Below, piece by piece: positions 54,755 through 62,643 of a stretch of DNA of 64,000 nucleotides (its first letter is position 1; the number at the start of each line of letters is the position of its first letter). Source of the stretch: Flammeovirgaceae bacterium SG7u.111 (GTDB lineage Bacteria > Bacteroidota > Bacteroidia > Cytophagales > Flammeovirgaceae); NCBI GenBank assembly GCA_034044135.1, contig CP139021.1:5781635-5845634 (forward strand). The letters are read 5' to 3'. Under the pieces are notes generated by a model. The model was not told the origin of the DNA and made no database searches. It saw only the letters and a program-made list of their open reading frames with translations. The translations under genes and the position numbers were made by a program.

Positions 54755-55009
54755 TTATTCCTCGATTAAGCCTTTTGAAACACCCTTTCCAGCTTTTAGT
54801 TTTTCAATAGCGGAATCTAGCCTCATTTCATTTTTTCGGGACGATAATTCATGACTAGTAGCCATGAGGGAGTTGTATTCTTCCAAAGACATTACTACAA
54901 TACCAGACTCTTTCCCTCGATTGATAATCAAGGTTTCAAAGTTCTTTGCAACTTTGTCTAAATAGGATTTGATATCTTTTCTGAAATCTGAAACAGTTGT
55001 GGTCAGCAT
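54755..55009 (-). CDS. yefM: YefM-family antitoxin
   Basis: An 84-residue Phd/YefM antitoxin. The N-terminal DNA-binding and dimer domain has the family pattern (VSDFRKDIKSYLDKVAKN, ETLIINRGKESGIVVMSLEEYNSL). The C-terminal tail (KLKAGKGVSKGLIEE) would fold over YoeB to neutralise it. It is the first gene of the pair and acts as repressor at the operator 20-37 bases upstream of its ATG. Confidence 0.93.
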   Translation of the reverse strand: MLTTTVSDFRKDIKSYLDKVAKNFETLIINRGKESGIVVMSLEEYNSLMATSHELSSRKNEMRLDSAIEKLKAGKGVSKGLIEE

Positions 55010-55028
55010 ATTTTTTTGTATCTAATGA

Positions 55029-55046
55029 TGTACAAATATATGTACA
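55029..55046 (-). promoter_or_regulatory. YefM operator, paired TGTACA motifs
   Basis: TGTACA occurs at 55029-55034 and 55041-55046, 12 bases apart centre to centre, so on the same helix face. E. coli YefM-YoeB binds palindromes built on the same hexamer, so this is very probably the autoregulatory site. Confidence 0.75.
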
Positions 55047-55079
55047 TTATTAATACAAGTCAAGTTTTATATATGGTAA

Positions 55080-55116
55080 AAACCGACGACGTCGTTTGAA
55101 ACGACGTCGTCGGTTT
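55080..55116 (-). terminator. Strong intrinsic terminator of the TonB receptor gene
   Basis: 18-base perfect arms (starting AAACCGACGACGTCG) around a single G; on the minus strand followed by TTTTTACC. It lies just past the receptor stop at 55126 and separates it from yefM-yoeB. Confidence 0.88.
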
Positions 55117-55125
55117 GTTTGCAGC

Positions 55126-57510
55126 CTAAAACAAAATCCTAAACTGTGGAATGGGGAATAGCCCCATTTGGTATTGTGTCACTATCGAATTGGAACGAGC
55201 ATTAAATGTGTGCCTGTACTCGTTTTTCCTGTTCGTAACGTTTTGGATATCGATGGCAAACTCTTGGGTAGTTTTCTTCTTATTCACCCGATAAGTAATT
55301 TTCAGATCGGTTCGGAAATAATCACTATACCTTTCCGAGTACGCCAGCTCTTCAAGCCTTTCTTCCTGCCCTGTCTCAATAGATTTTTCAAGATCTATTG
55401 GCGTGTAGTAACGGCCCCCAGCGCTAGTCAGTTTCAAATCCACCGCCAACACCTTGTTCTTACTTCCCAAATTCCACTCTTTTCCACCCAACACATTCAC
55501 CACATAATTCCCATTAAAAGCCGTATTTCTTTCTATCCCGTCACTCCCCTCGTACTTAGAATTAAACAGAGAAGTAGTTGCTAAAAAGTAGTATTGCTTG
55601 CTAAATACCTTTTCCAATGTTAGTTCTAGTCCATAGTTCGTCCCTTTTCCCTCGTTCACTAAAAAACCTTTGTCGGGCGTACCGAAATTATCTCCAGCAT
55701 TGAGCATGGAAAAAGAGCTAGGGAAAGACTCAACCGGTGCATTTTGGAGCTTTTGATAATAGGCTTCAGCTTTTATCCTGAAATCGGGGAATAGCTGGTA
55801 GTTGTAGCCAAGGACAAAATGGTGGCTTTGGGTAAAATCCATGTCTTTATTAGAGCTGACAAACGAGCCATCCGCCAATTCGGAAAGTGTATAATACGTA
55901 GGCAACGGCTGTACTTGATGGTGCAATCCATAGCCAGCGTTAAGCGATTGTTTAGAGTTTAGGTTTATCCTAAGCCCAAGGCGAGGCTCTAGTGCCTGGC
56001 TTCCGCTTAGGTCAAAATATTGATGATGGAGACCCGTATTAAGGACTATATTTTGCGAAAACTTATGTTGCCAAGTCACATAGCTCCTTACAAGCGTGCT
56101 AAAGCCCTCGCCTTGTTTTATTGGAATCCAACCCGTCTCAGTTAGCGTGCTATCCACAAATTTGATGTCGTAAATATCCACTATCGAACCAACCAAAAGA
56201 TTATCTTTCGCATTGAACTTATGGCTAAACATCAGGTGCGCACTATATTTATTTTGCCTATTATTGATGCTCGTATTATGGATAATTTGGCTTCTATCTT
56301 CCACACTTACCGAATCAATTTCCACCGACTCTTTCTGGTGTGTAGCCGCTACGGAAAGTTTGTAAGAAGTATTTGGGGTAAAAAAGTAGGTATGCGAAAC
56401 ACCAAAAACACCTGTTTTTGTTTTGTTATAAATATCAATATTTTCATCGCCATACAAATCGTCTTCCTTTTCACTAGCTACATCCACTTCACTACCTAGC
56501 AACTCGATATTGCTATCCCCACCCAAGCCGAAAACGGTGAACGTGCCTGCATTTTTGGTCGGGAGGTTGATTTTGAAATTGAGGTCTTGGTATTGAGGTA
56601 CTGCTGATCCCGTACCAAAGTTTATCCCCAAGGCTTTGAACACCCCAAGGGTAGAATAGCGGTAATTTACAGAATAAGAGGCTTTAGACTTTGAAGAAAA
56701 AGGCCCTTCCGCCCCAAACTCGAAGCCGTTGAAGCCTATTTGCCCCAAAAACTCTCGCTTGCCATTATTTCCATTTTTCATTCGGAGGTCAAAAACACCT
56801 GCCAGCGCATTGCCATATTCGGAAGGGAACGCAGCCGTCATAAAATCAGATTTTGCCAAAGAATTGTAGTTCAGCATGCTCACAGGCCCACCTGTGCTGC
56901 CAAAAGATGAAAAGTGGTTGGGGCTTGGTATATCAATTCCTTCTAGCCTCCACAGCACCCCGTTGGGCGAGTTTCCCCTGATAATGATATCGTTACGAGC
57001 ATCGTTTGCTCCGCTTACTCCGGCAAAATTGGTGGCCATTCGGGCAGGATCGTTCCTTGCCCCGGCAAATCTTGCTGTCTGTTCCATGTCAAACGAACGG
57101 GCGCTCACCACGGCCAAGTCGTTGTTCAAATCATCAATGCCACCATCGTTAGCGGTTACCACTACTTCACTCAGCTCGGTAATACTCTCCACCAATTGCA
57201 GATTGACTTGGGCTTCTTTCCCAGAAAGCACCAAAATATTGGGCACAATCATCTCCTCATAGCCAATCGCACTTATTTTCAACTCCTGCCTTCCAATAGG
57301 AACATTTTTAAGGGTAAAATACCCATTTGGGTCGGTTGCCGCACCTATGAGCGGATCGCTACCTACCACCGTTACAGTAGCTCCAATTATGGGCGATTTT
57401 GCATCTTTATCAGTTATTTGCCCTCTAATAGTCTGGACAGATTGGGAAAAAGAACTAAAGGAAAAACATAGGAGTACTGAGAGCAAAAATATTTTTTTTA
57501 CTTCGTTCAT
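55126..57510 (-). CDS. TonB-dependent receptor with carboxypeptidase-regulatory-like domain
   Basis: A 794-residue outer-membrane receptor. Signal peptide about 1-23 (ending SSFSQS); the carboxypeptidase-regulatory-like beta-sandwich at about 28-112 (IRGQITDKDAKSPIIGATV, FTLKNVPIGRQELKISAIGY); then the plug (about 120-235, RGNSPNGVLWRLEGIDIPSP) and a barrel ending in the strand LFPIPQFRILF with a terminal aromatic. It imports a ligand across the outer membrane with TonB energy. No SusD partner or ExbB/ExbD gene is adjacent, so the substrate is unknown. A Crp/Fnr gene lies upstream. Confidence 0.92.
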   Translation of the reverse strand: MNEVKKIFLLSVLLCFSFSSFSQSVQTIRGQITDKDAKSPIIGATVTVVGSDPLIGAATDPNGYFTLKNVPIGRQELKISAIGYEEMIVPNILVLSGKEAQVNLQLVESITELSEVVVTANDGGIDDLNNDLAVVSARSFDMEQTARFAGARNDPARMATNFAGVSGANDARNDIIIRGNSPNGVLWRLEGIDIPSPNHFSSFGSTGGPVSMLNYNSLAKSDFMTAAFPSEYGNALAGVFDLRMKNGNNGKREFLGQIGFNGFEFGAEGPFSSKSKASYSVNYRYSTLGVFKALGINFGTGSAVPQYQDLNFKINLPTKNAGTFTVFGLGGDSNIELLGSEVDVASEKEDDLYGDENIDIYNKTKTGVFGVSHTYFFTPNTSYKLSVAATHQKESVEIDSVSVEDRSQIIHNTSINNRQNKYSAHLMFSHKFNAKDNLLVGSIVDIYDIKFVDSTLTETGWIPIKQGEGFSTLVRSYVTWQHKFSQNIVLNTGLHHQYFDLSGSQALEPRLGLRINLNSKQSLNAGYGLHHQVQPLPTYYTLSELADGSFVSSNKDMDFTQSHHFVLGYNYQLFPDFRIKAEAYYQKLQNAPVESFPSSFSMLNAGDNFGTPDKGFLVNEGKGTNYGLELTLEKVFSKQYYFLATTSLFNSKYEGSDGIERNTAFNGNYVVNVLGGKEWNLGSKNKVLAVDLKLTSAGGRYYTPIDLEKSIETGQEERLEELAYSERYSDYFRTDLKITYRVNKKKTTQEFAIDIQNVTNRKNEYRHTFNARSNSIVTQYQMGLFPIPQFRILF

Positions 57511-57977
57511 AAGGTTTTAAATAGGTTAATGAATGAGTTAGTATACAGGCTGTAATCCTTTAAAAACCGGGGTTACCTTGGTTTTTAATCATAAAGAACC
57601 TACAGACCTGAAAGTATTTTCAAGACATAATGGTAAAACAATACCCGACCGAAGGATTCGACCAGTAGCTAGTTGGGGTTGTAGTTATGAGAAGCAGGTG
57701 GTTGTATTCTTCTTCCCTTTGGTGTGATCACTCTGCAAATATGTGCAAGCTTGGAGGTATATTTCATTGACGCGCGTCAAGAAAGTAAAACTAAATACAT
57801 TGTAAACTAAGTTTTCGTTTTTTTTTAAATAAAGCATATTGTTGATTTGCTACCGTAATTGATTGTTGCTTAGTTGAAACTAGTAACCCGTAACTAGCAT
57901 CTAGTAACCGTCAGCAGGGTCTAAAAATCAAAATAATTAGCATCATTAAAGCACTCGGTTATTTAGTTTACAGTGTA
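57511..57977. other. Intergenic region between the TonB receptor and Crp/Fnr genes
   Basis: About 470 bases with no gene. It carries the palindrome at 57767-57780 and a direct-repeat-like stretch around 57880-57915 (AGTAACC repeated). It must hold the receptor promoter. Confidence 0.5.
57767..57780. promoter_or_regulatory. Perfect palindrome TTGACGCGCGTCAA, candidate Crp/Fnr operator
   Basis: It has the TTGAY-N4-RTCAA geometry of Fnr-type sites and lies upstream of the TonB receptor gene, beside a Crp/Fnr regulator whose recognition helix reads AETLSRIRKRI. The E-x-x-S-R pattern is the one that contacts TTGA in E. coli Fnr. Confidence 0.5.
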
Positions 57978-58562
57978 CTAAACCGTAATTCTTTTCCGGA
58001 TCCTGCTGAGCGTTTCGGCACTTACGCCTACATACGAGGCCAGCATATATTGTGGAATTTCTTGGATAAGCCTCGAGCCTTTAGCTAGCAACGCTTGATA
58101 GCGTTGCTCTGGAGTTTCGTACACAAAACTTTCGAGCCTTCGCACTATCATGGCAAACAGGCGCTCCGCCATGAGCCTTCCTAAGCGTTCTAGTTGGTGA
58201 CTTTCCTCAAACAGCCTAACCATGTCTTCTTTTTTGATTTTCCATACCGCCCCATCTTTCATGCAGTCTATGTAGTAAGTAGAAGGCTCTCTGTTCGTAA
58301 AACTTGGATAATTGCTCATCATATCATTTTCGAAAAAAAATCCAGAAATTTTCTCATCTCCTTCCTTGAGGTGGAAAAACCTAAAAATACCGGATTCAAC
58401 AAAAGCCACAAAGTCACAAACATCACCTTCTGCAAGAAGAACCTCTCCTTTCTTATAGACCGTCTTTTGGAAGCAGCTCCCTATCAATTCCCAGTTTTCA
58501 TCATCCAGTTGATACAGCCCATCAAAATACTTACGGATTTCCTCCATATGTTTTAATTTCAA
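57978..58562 (-). CDS. Crp/Fnr-family transcriptional regulator
   Basis: A 194-residue regulator. The cNMP-binding-like domain (about 15-120: KKGEVLLAEGDVCDFVAFVESG) lacks an Fnr-type N-terminal cysteine cluster. The C-terminal HTH (about 170-194: MLASYVGVSAETLSRIRKRI) carries the E-x-x-S-R contact pattern. It is transcribed toward the TonB receptor gene, with a palindrome in between, so it may regulate that gene. It is a distinct paralogue of the regulator at 29373-29957. Confidence 0.87.
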   Translation of the reverse strand: MKLKHMEEIRKYFDGLYQLDDENWELIGSCFQKTVYKKGEVLLAEGDVCDFVAFVESGIFRFFHLKEGDEKISGFFFENDMMSNYPSFTNREPSTYYIDCMKDGAVWKIKKEDMVRLFEESHQLERLGRLMAERLFAMIVRRLESFVYETPEQRYQALLAKGSRLIQEIPQYMLASYVGVSAETLSRIRKRITV

Positions 58563-58770
58563 GTTACAACACCAGTTTGCACAAACTTAAAAAAGCAGGC
58601 AATAATGCATACGAAACAACTCTATGTCGGGTCTACATAATTATGATGAAAGGCAAATTCCTTACAAACAAGTAATAATAAAACGACAATCTCTCTTTCC
58701 ATTAAATTTCAAAACTAAAAAACACAATGAGTTTATTTATACTTGCAATAAAAAAGACCTTACCCGTATA

Positions 58771-59280
58771 ATGAACAAAGGAATAGTACAAAACGCTACA
58801 ATTACTGGGCTGCTATCTGCCCTTTCGGTTTTTATTTACCTCCTCCTGCTCCACCTTCTTGGGCAAAACCCTTTTGGGCAATACAAATTTATGTATATAG
58901 GTATCTATGCCCTCATTTTTGCACTTGGTCTCCGCCACTTTCGCGACAAGAAAAACCACAACCGCCTAAGTGCCACCCAAGGTCTTGGTTTTGGATTTAT
59001 AGTAACCGCCGTAGCCGCAATAGCTTGTACGTTGATGGTTTTTGGATTCCTTAATAGTTTTGGACAAAGCGCTTTTGATCTCTACCTCAAAGAATCTATT
59101 GAACTTCTGGTGGCTTCTAAAGATTTTATAGTAGAGCAACTGGGGGAAGATGCTTATTTAACTACTTATGATAATTTACAAAAACTAACACCATCCGAGC
59201 TTGCCCTAGACCATTTTACCAGCATGTCACTAACTGGTGTCTTCCTAACATTCTTATTTATGCTAATTTTTAAAAATTAA
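58771..59280 (+). CDS. DUF4199 membrane protein
   Basis: A 169-residue protein from ATG 58771 (MNKGIVQNATITGLLSALSV); the longer open frame adds an unlikely polar leader. It has three or four membrane spans (about 8-30, 36-54, 73-97 and 147-167) and a helical loop rich in charged residues (FIVEQLGEDAYLTTYDN). The pattern fits the Bacteroidota-specific DUF4199 family, whose role is unknown. Divergent from the Crp/Fnr gene. Confidence 0.75.
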   Translation: MNKGIVQNATITGLLSALSVFIYLLLLHLLGQNPFGQYKFMYIGIYALIFALGLRHFRDKKNHNRLSATQGLGFGFIVTAVAAIACTLMVFGFLNSFGQSAFDLYLKESIELLVASKDFIVEQLGEDAYLTTYDNLQKLTPSELALDHFTSMSLTGVFLTFLFMLIFKN

Positions 59281-59762
59281 AGAAGGTACTTTTTTAAAAT
59301 ATACGTCAAACAATATTTCATTTTGCTTGTTTGAATTGTTGAAAAATTTTTAATTAGCAGTTACTTTTTATATTATCGGCAAGCAGTGTTTGCGCTAAAT
59401 AAGTCAGCCAAACTATTCTTGTACTACTAAAAAATCTACCTTAAATTATTGACTTGGTTCATACTTGTTTGAAATTGATGAAAAGATAACCTTTCATTAA
59501 ATGAACAATGTCTGAAAAAATATTTGCGCAACATAAGCCACCTGATAAGTGAGTTCACTTATTTGGTGCTGTTATACGTGCAAAAGCTGACTCACTAAAC
59601 CCAGTCAAAACTACCTCAGTTCTACTTTTTTATTCACAACCAACTTACTTGGAATCACTGAGTAGGAACTGTGATATACATCACTAAAAAATGACGGCTT
59701 GGTGAAAAGACAAGCTTCAATTACAATCTATTTAATTAACATAATCCAAATTTAAAGTAAAT
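59281..59762. other. Intergenic region before the second TonB receptor, no gene seen
   Basis: About 480 AT-rich bases without a credible ORF, RNA or strong hairpin. It should contain the promoter of the receptor-lipase operon. Confidence 0.5.
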
Positions 59763-62594
59763 ATGAGAAACCATAACTCCACATTTTTCAAATCTATCGT
59801 TGCCAGCCTGGCAATGATATTATTCATGCTTCCGGCGTATGCCCAGACTTCCATCACAGGGAAGGTCACCGATAAGGAAACGGGCGAACCAATGGTAGGC
59901 ACCAACATCGTCATTAAAGGAATGACCATTGGCGCAACTACTGATATAGATGGAAATTTTAAGCTTCAAACTAAAGTAAGCCCTCCTTTTACACTCGTCT
60001 TCTCTTCTATTGGGTATGACAACCAAGAGGTAGAAGTTACTTCTGCTAGTCAAGTGATAAATATGGGTTTGGCTTCCTCTGTTATTATGGGGCAAGAAGT
60101 GGTAGTTTCTGCTTCTAGGATTGAAGAAAACATCATGGAATCACCCGTTACCGTAGAGAAAATGGGAATCTTAGATATTCAAGAAACTGCTACCCCAGAC
60201 TTTTACGATGCCATAGCCAATATGAAAGGTGTGCAAGTAAACAAGGGTAGCTTGACTTTTACCTCGGTAAATACCCGTGGTTTTGCCACCAACGCCAACA
60301 CCCGATTTGTCCAGTTGGTAGATATGATTGATAATTCAGCTCCCTTGCTCAATTTCCCTACCGGTAACTTAGTTGGAATTGATGAGCTTGACCTAGAGTC
60401 GGTAGAACTTGTACCCGGTGCCGCATCTGCTCTTTACGGACCAAATGCCTTCAATGGAATTTTGTTCATGACCAGCAAAAACCCGTTTGACTACCAAGGA
60501 CTTAGCGCCCAAGTAAAGTCGGGAGTTACCCGCTCTGATGCTCAAGGGGAAACCAACCCTATGTGGAGTGGCTCTATCCGTTATGCGAAGGTGTTCAACG
60601 ATAAGCTAGCAGTAAAAGTGAATTTCTCGATGTTGGATGCTACGGACTGGGTAGGCAACGACTATGCTTCCGACAGGCGCTACCCTAACCAATTTGTGAG
60701 CAACGACCCAGGCATTACGCCAGACTTTGATGGACTGAATATGTATGGCGATGAATTTAAAATTACCATCCCCATAAACACCTCCATAGCAGATGCGGCT
60801 GAAGCAGGGCTATTGCCTGGCTTACCAGCCAGCAAAACATTGGCCGATGGTTTCAGAACGCTTGATCCAATATCTGTAACAAGAACTGGCCTGAGGGAAG
60901 AAGACATTATAGATGCCTACGAGGCAAAATCGATAAAAGCAGATGCGGCTATTCATTACAAAATTAATGACGACCTTGAAGCGTCCTACACCTACCGCTA
61001 CGGTTCGGGTAGCTCTATCTACCAAGGTGGCGAGAAGTACGCCATTAGGGGCTTTAGCCAACAGTTCCACAAAGCGGAGTTACAAGGGAAAAACTATTTC
61101 CTAAGAGGATATGCTACCTTAACTGATGCTGGTGATTCGTACAACATGACTGCTTTGGCCACTTTTACCAACGAAGAATTTTCTCCAACAGCAGCAAGGT
61201 GGGCGCCTACTTATGGTATTTACTATGGGTTGGCAAGATTGGGCTTGCTCTATCAAGCAGACCCTAGCGTTCCTGCTGGAAAAATATACTCTGAGGAAGA
61301 AGCGCATAGGATAGCTCGCGGGGCAGCAGATGCTCCACCTCCACCCGAAGGTGGCTTTGGTATTCCTCCAGCTGGTTCTCCAAGGTTTAATGAAGTAGTA
61401 AAAGATGTGAGGGAAAACCGTTATTTCCAACGTAACCCTCCTGGCGCTAGGTTTATAGATAACTCAAGAACTTACCACGTGGAAGGTAATTACAACTTTG
61501 CCGATGTAATAGACTGGGCCGAACTGATGGTTGGTGGTAACTTCAGGAGGTACTCGCTACTTTCGGAAGGAACTATCTTCAACGAAGACCCTGAAAACGG
61601 GGAGAACTTTGAAAGGATCGCCATCGACGAATTTGGTATTTATGCCCAAATAGCCAAAAAGTTTATTGAAGATCGCCTGAAATTGACAGGTTCATTGCGT
61701 TTCGATAAAAATGAGAACTTTGAAGGGCAAATCACACCAAGAATTTCTGCGGTAATGCGTGCTGGTGACAACCATCACTTCCGTACTTCATTCCAAACTG
61801 GTTTCCGTAACCCCGATACCCAAGCGCAATTTATCTACTTCCCTTCTACTTCAGGCATATTGCTTGGTGGTACGGAAAGCAATGCGGGTAGGTATGGAAT
61901 CTACAAAGGAGGTGCGATTTCCCCCCGAACTGGCGAAACGCTCAACCTAGATTATGTGCAGCCAGAGAAGCTTTCTGTATGGGAAGTTGGCTACAAAAGC
62001 ATTATCAACGGCAACGTGATGGTAGATGTAAACTACTACTATAACTGGTACCAAGATTTTATGAACCAGATAGTGGTGGCATCTAAAGAGCCTAGCACAC
62101 ACCAAGGGCAAACCTTGCCAGCAGGTACGCTTTTCGCCCCTTATATAAATGCAGAAGAAGAAATCACCTCGCAGGGTATAGGCCTAGGGGTTACCTACAA
62201 ATTGCCAAAAGGCTTTACTTTCAATGGCAACTACAACTGGGCTAAAATGAAACTGAACGAAGATGAAGGAAGTGACTTCATTCCTGATTTCAATACTCCT
62301 GAAAACAGGTTCTCACTCTCGTTGGCTAATAGAGATTTGGTAAAAAACCTTGGGTTCAACGTAAGCTACCGTTGGCAACAACAATTCTACTGGTGGAATA
62401 CTTTTGGTGCAGGCAACATGCCATCGTATGACGTAGTGGACGCACAAGTTAGCTACAGGATAAAAAGTATCAAATCGATGATCAAGGTTGGGGGAAGTAA
62501 TTTATTTGGTGGAGATTACCGTACCAGTATAGGCGCACCTTTTGTAGGCCAGATGTATTATATCTCTGTTACTTTCGACGAAGCAATGCGCTAG
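59763..62594 (+). CDS. TonB-dependent receptor paired with SGNH lipoprotein
   Basis: A 943-residue outer-membrane receptor. Signal peptide (about 1-28, ending AYAQT), carboxypeptidase-regulatory-like domain at about 30-112 (ITGKVTDKETGEPMVGTNIV), then a plug (about 125-245) with GQEVVVSASRIEENIMESPV and SVELVPGAASALYGPNAFNG, which ends in the usual ALYG-type motif. A large barrel follows to the C-terminus (YISVTFDEAMR). The next gene, 49 bases downstream, encodes an SGNH-hydrolase lipoprotein, so the pair probably forms an operon for uptake of an ester-containing or acylated compound. This is an inference from context. Confidence 0.92.
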   Translation: MRNHNSTFFKSIVASLAMILFMLPAYAQTSITGKVTDKETGEPMVGTNIVIKGMTIGATTDIDGNFKLQTKVSPPFTLVFSSIGYDNQEVEVTSASQVINMGLASSVIMGQEVVVSASRIEENIMESPVTVEKMGILDIQETATPDFYDAIANMKGVQVNKGSLTFTSVNTRGFATNANTRFVQLVDMIDNSAPLLNFPTGNLVGIDELDLESVELVPGAASALYGPNAFNGILFMTSKNPFDYQGLSAQVKSGVTRSDAQGETNPMWSGSIRYAKVFNDKLAVKVNFSMLDATDWVGNDYASDRRYPNQFVSNDPGITPDFDGLNMYGDEFKITIPINTSIADAAEAGLLPGLPASKTLADGFRTLDPISVTRTGLREEDIIDAYEAKSIKADAAIHYKINDDLEASYTYRYGSGSSIYQGGEKYAIRGFSQQFHKAELQGKNYFLRGYATLTDAGDSYNMTALATFTNEEFSPTAARWAPTYGIYYGLARLGLLYQADPSVPAGKIYSEEEAHRIARGAADAPPPPEGGFGIPPAGSPRFNEVVKDVRENRYFQRNPPGARFIDNSRTYHVEGNYNFADVIDWAELMVGGNFRRYSLLSEGTIFNEDPENGENFERIAIDEFGIYAQIAKKFIEDRLKLTGSLRFDKNENFEGQITPRISAVMRAGDNHHFRTSFQTGFRNPDTQAQFIYFPSTSGILLGGTESNAGRYGIYKGGAISPRTGETLNLDYVQPEKLSVWEVGYKSIINGNVMVDVNYYYNWYQDFMNQIVVASKEPSTHQGQTLPAGTLFAPYINAEEEITSQGIGLGVTYKLPKGFTFNGNYNWAKMKLNEDEGSDFIPDFNTPENRFSLSLANRDLVKNLGFNVSYRWQQQFYWWNTFGAGNMPSYDVVDAQVSYRIKSIKSMIKVGGSNLFGGDYRTSIGAPFVGQMYYISVTFDEAMR

Positions 62595-62643
62595 GCTTTA
62601 CTCAACCCGACTTTTACACATTAAAAAAATTCAATATAGAAAA

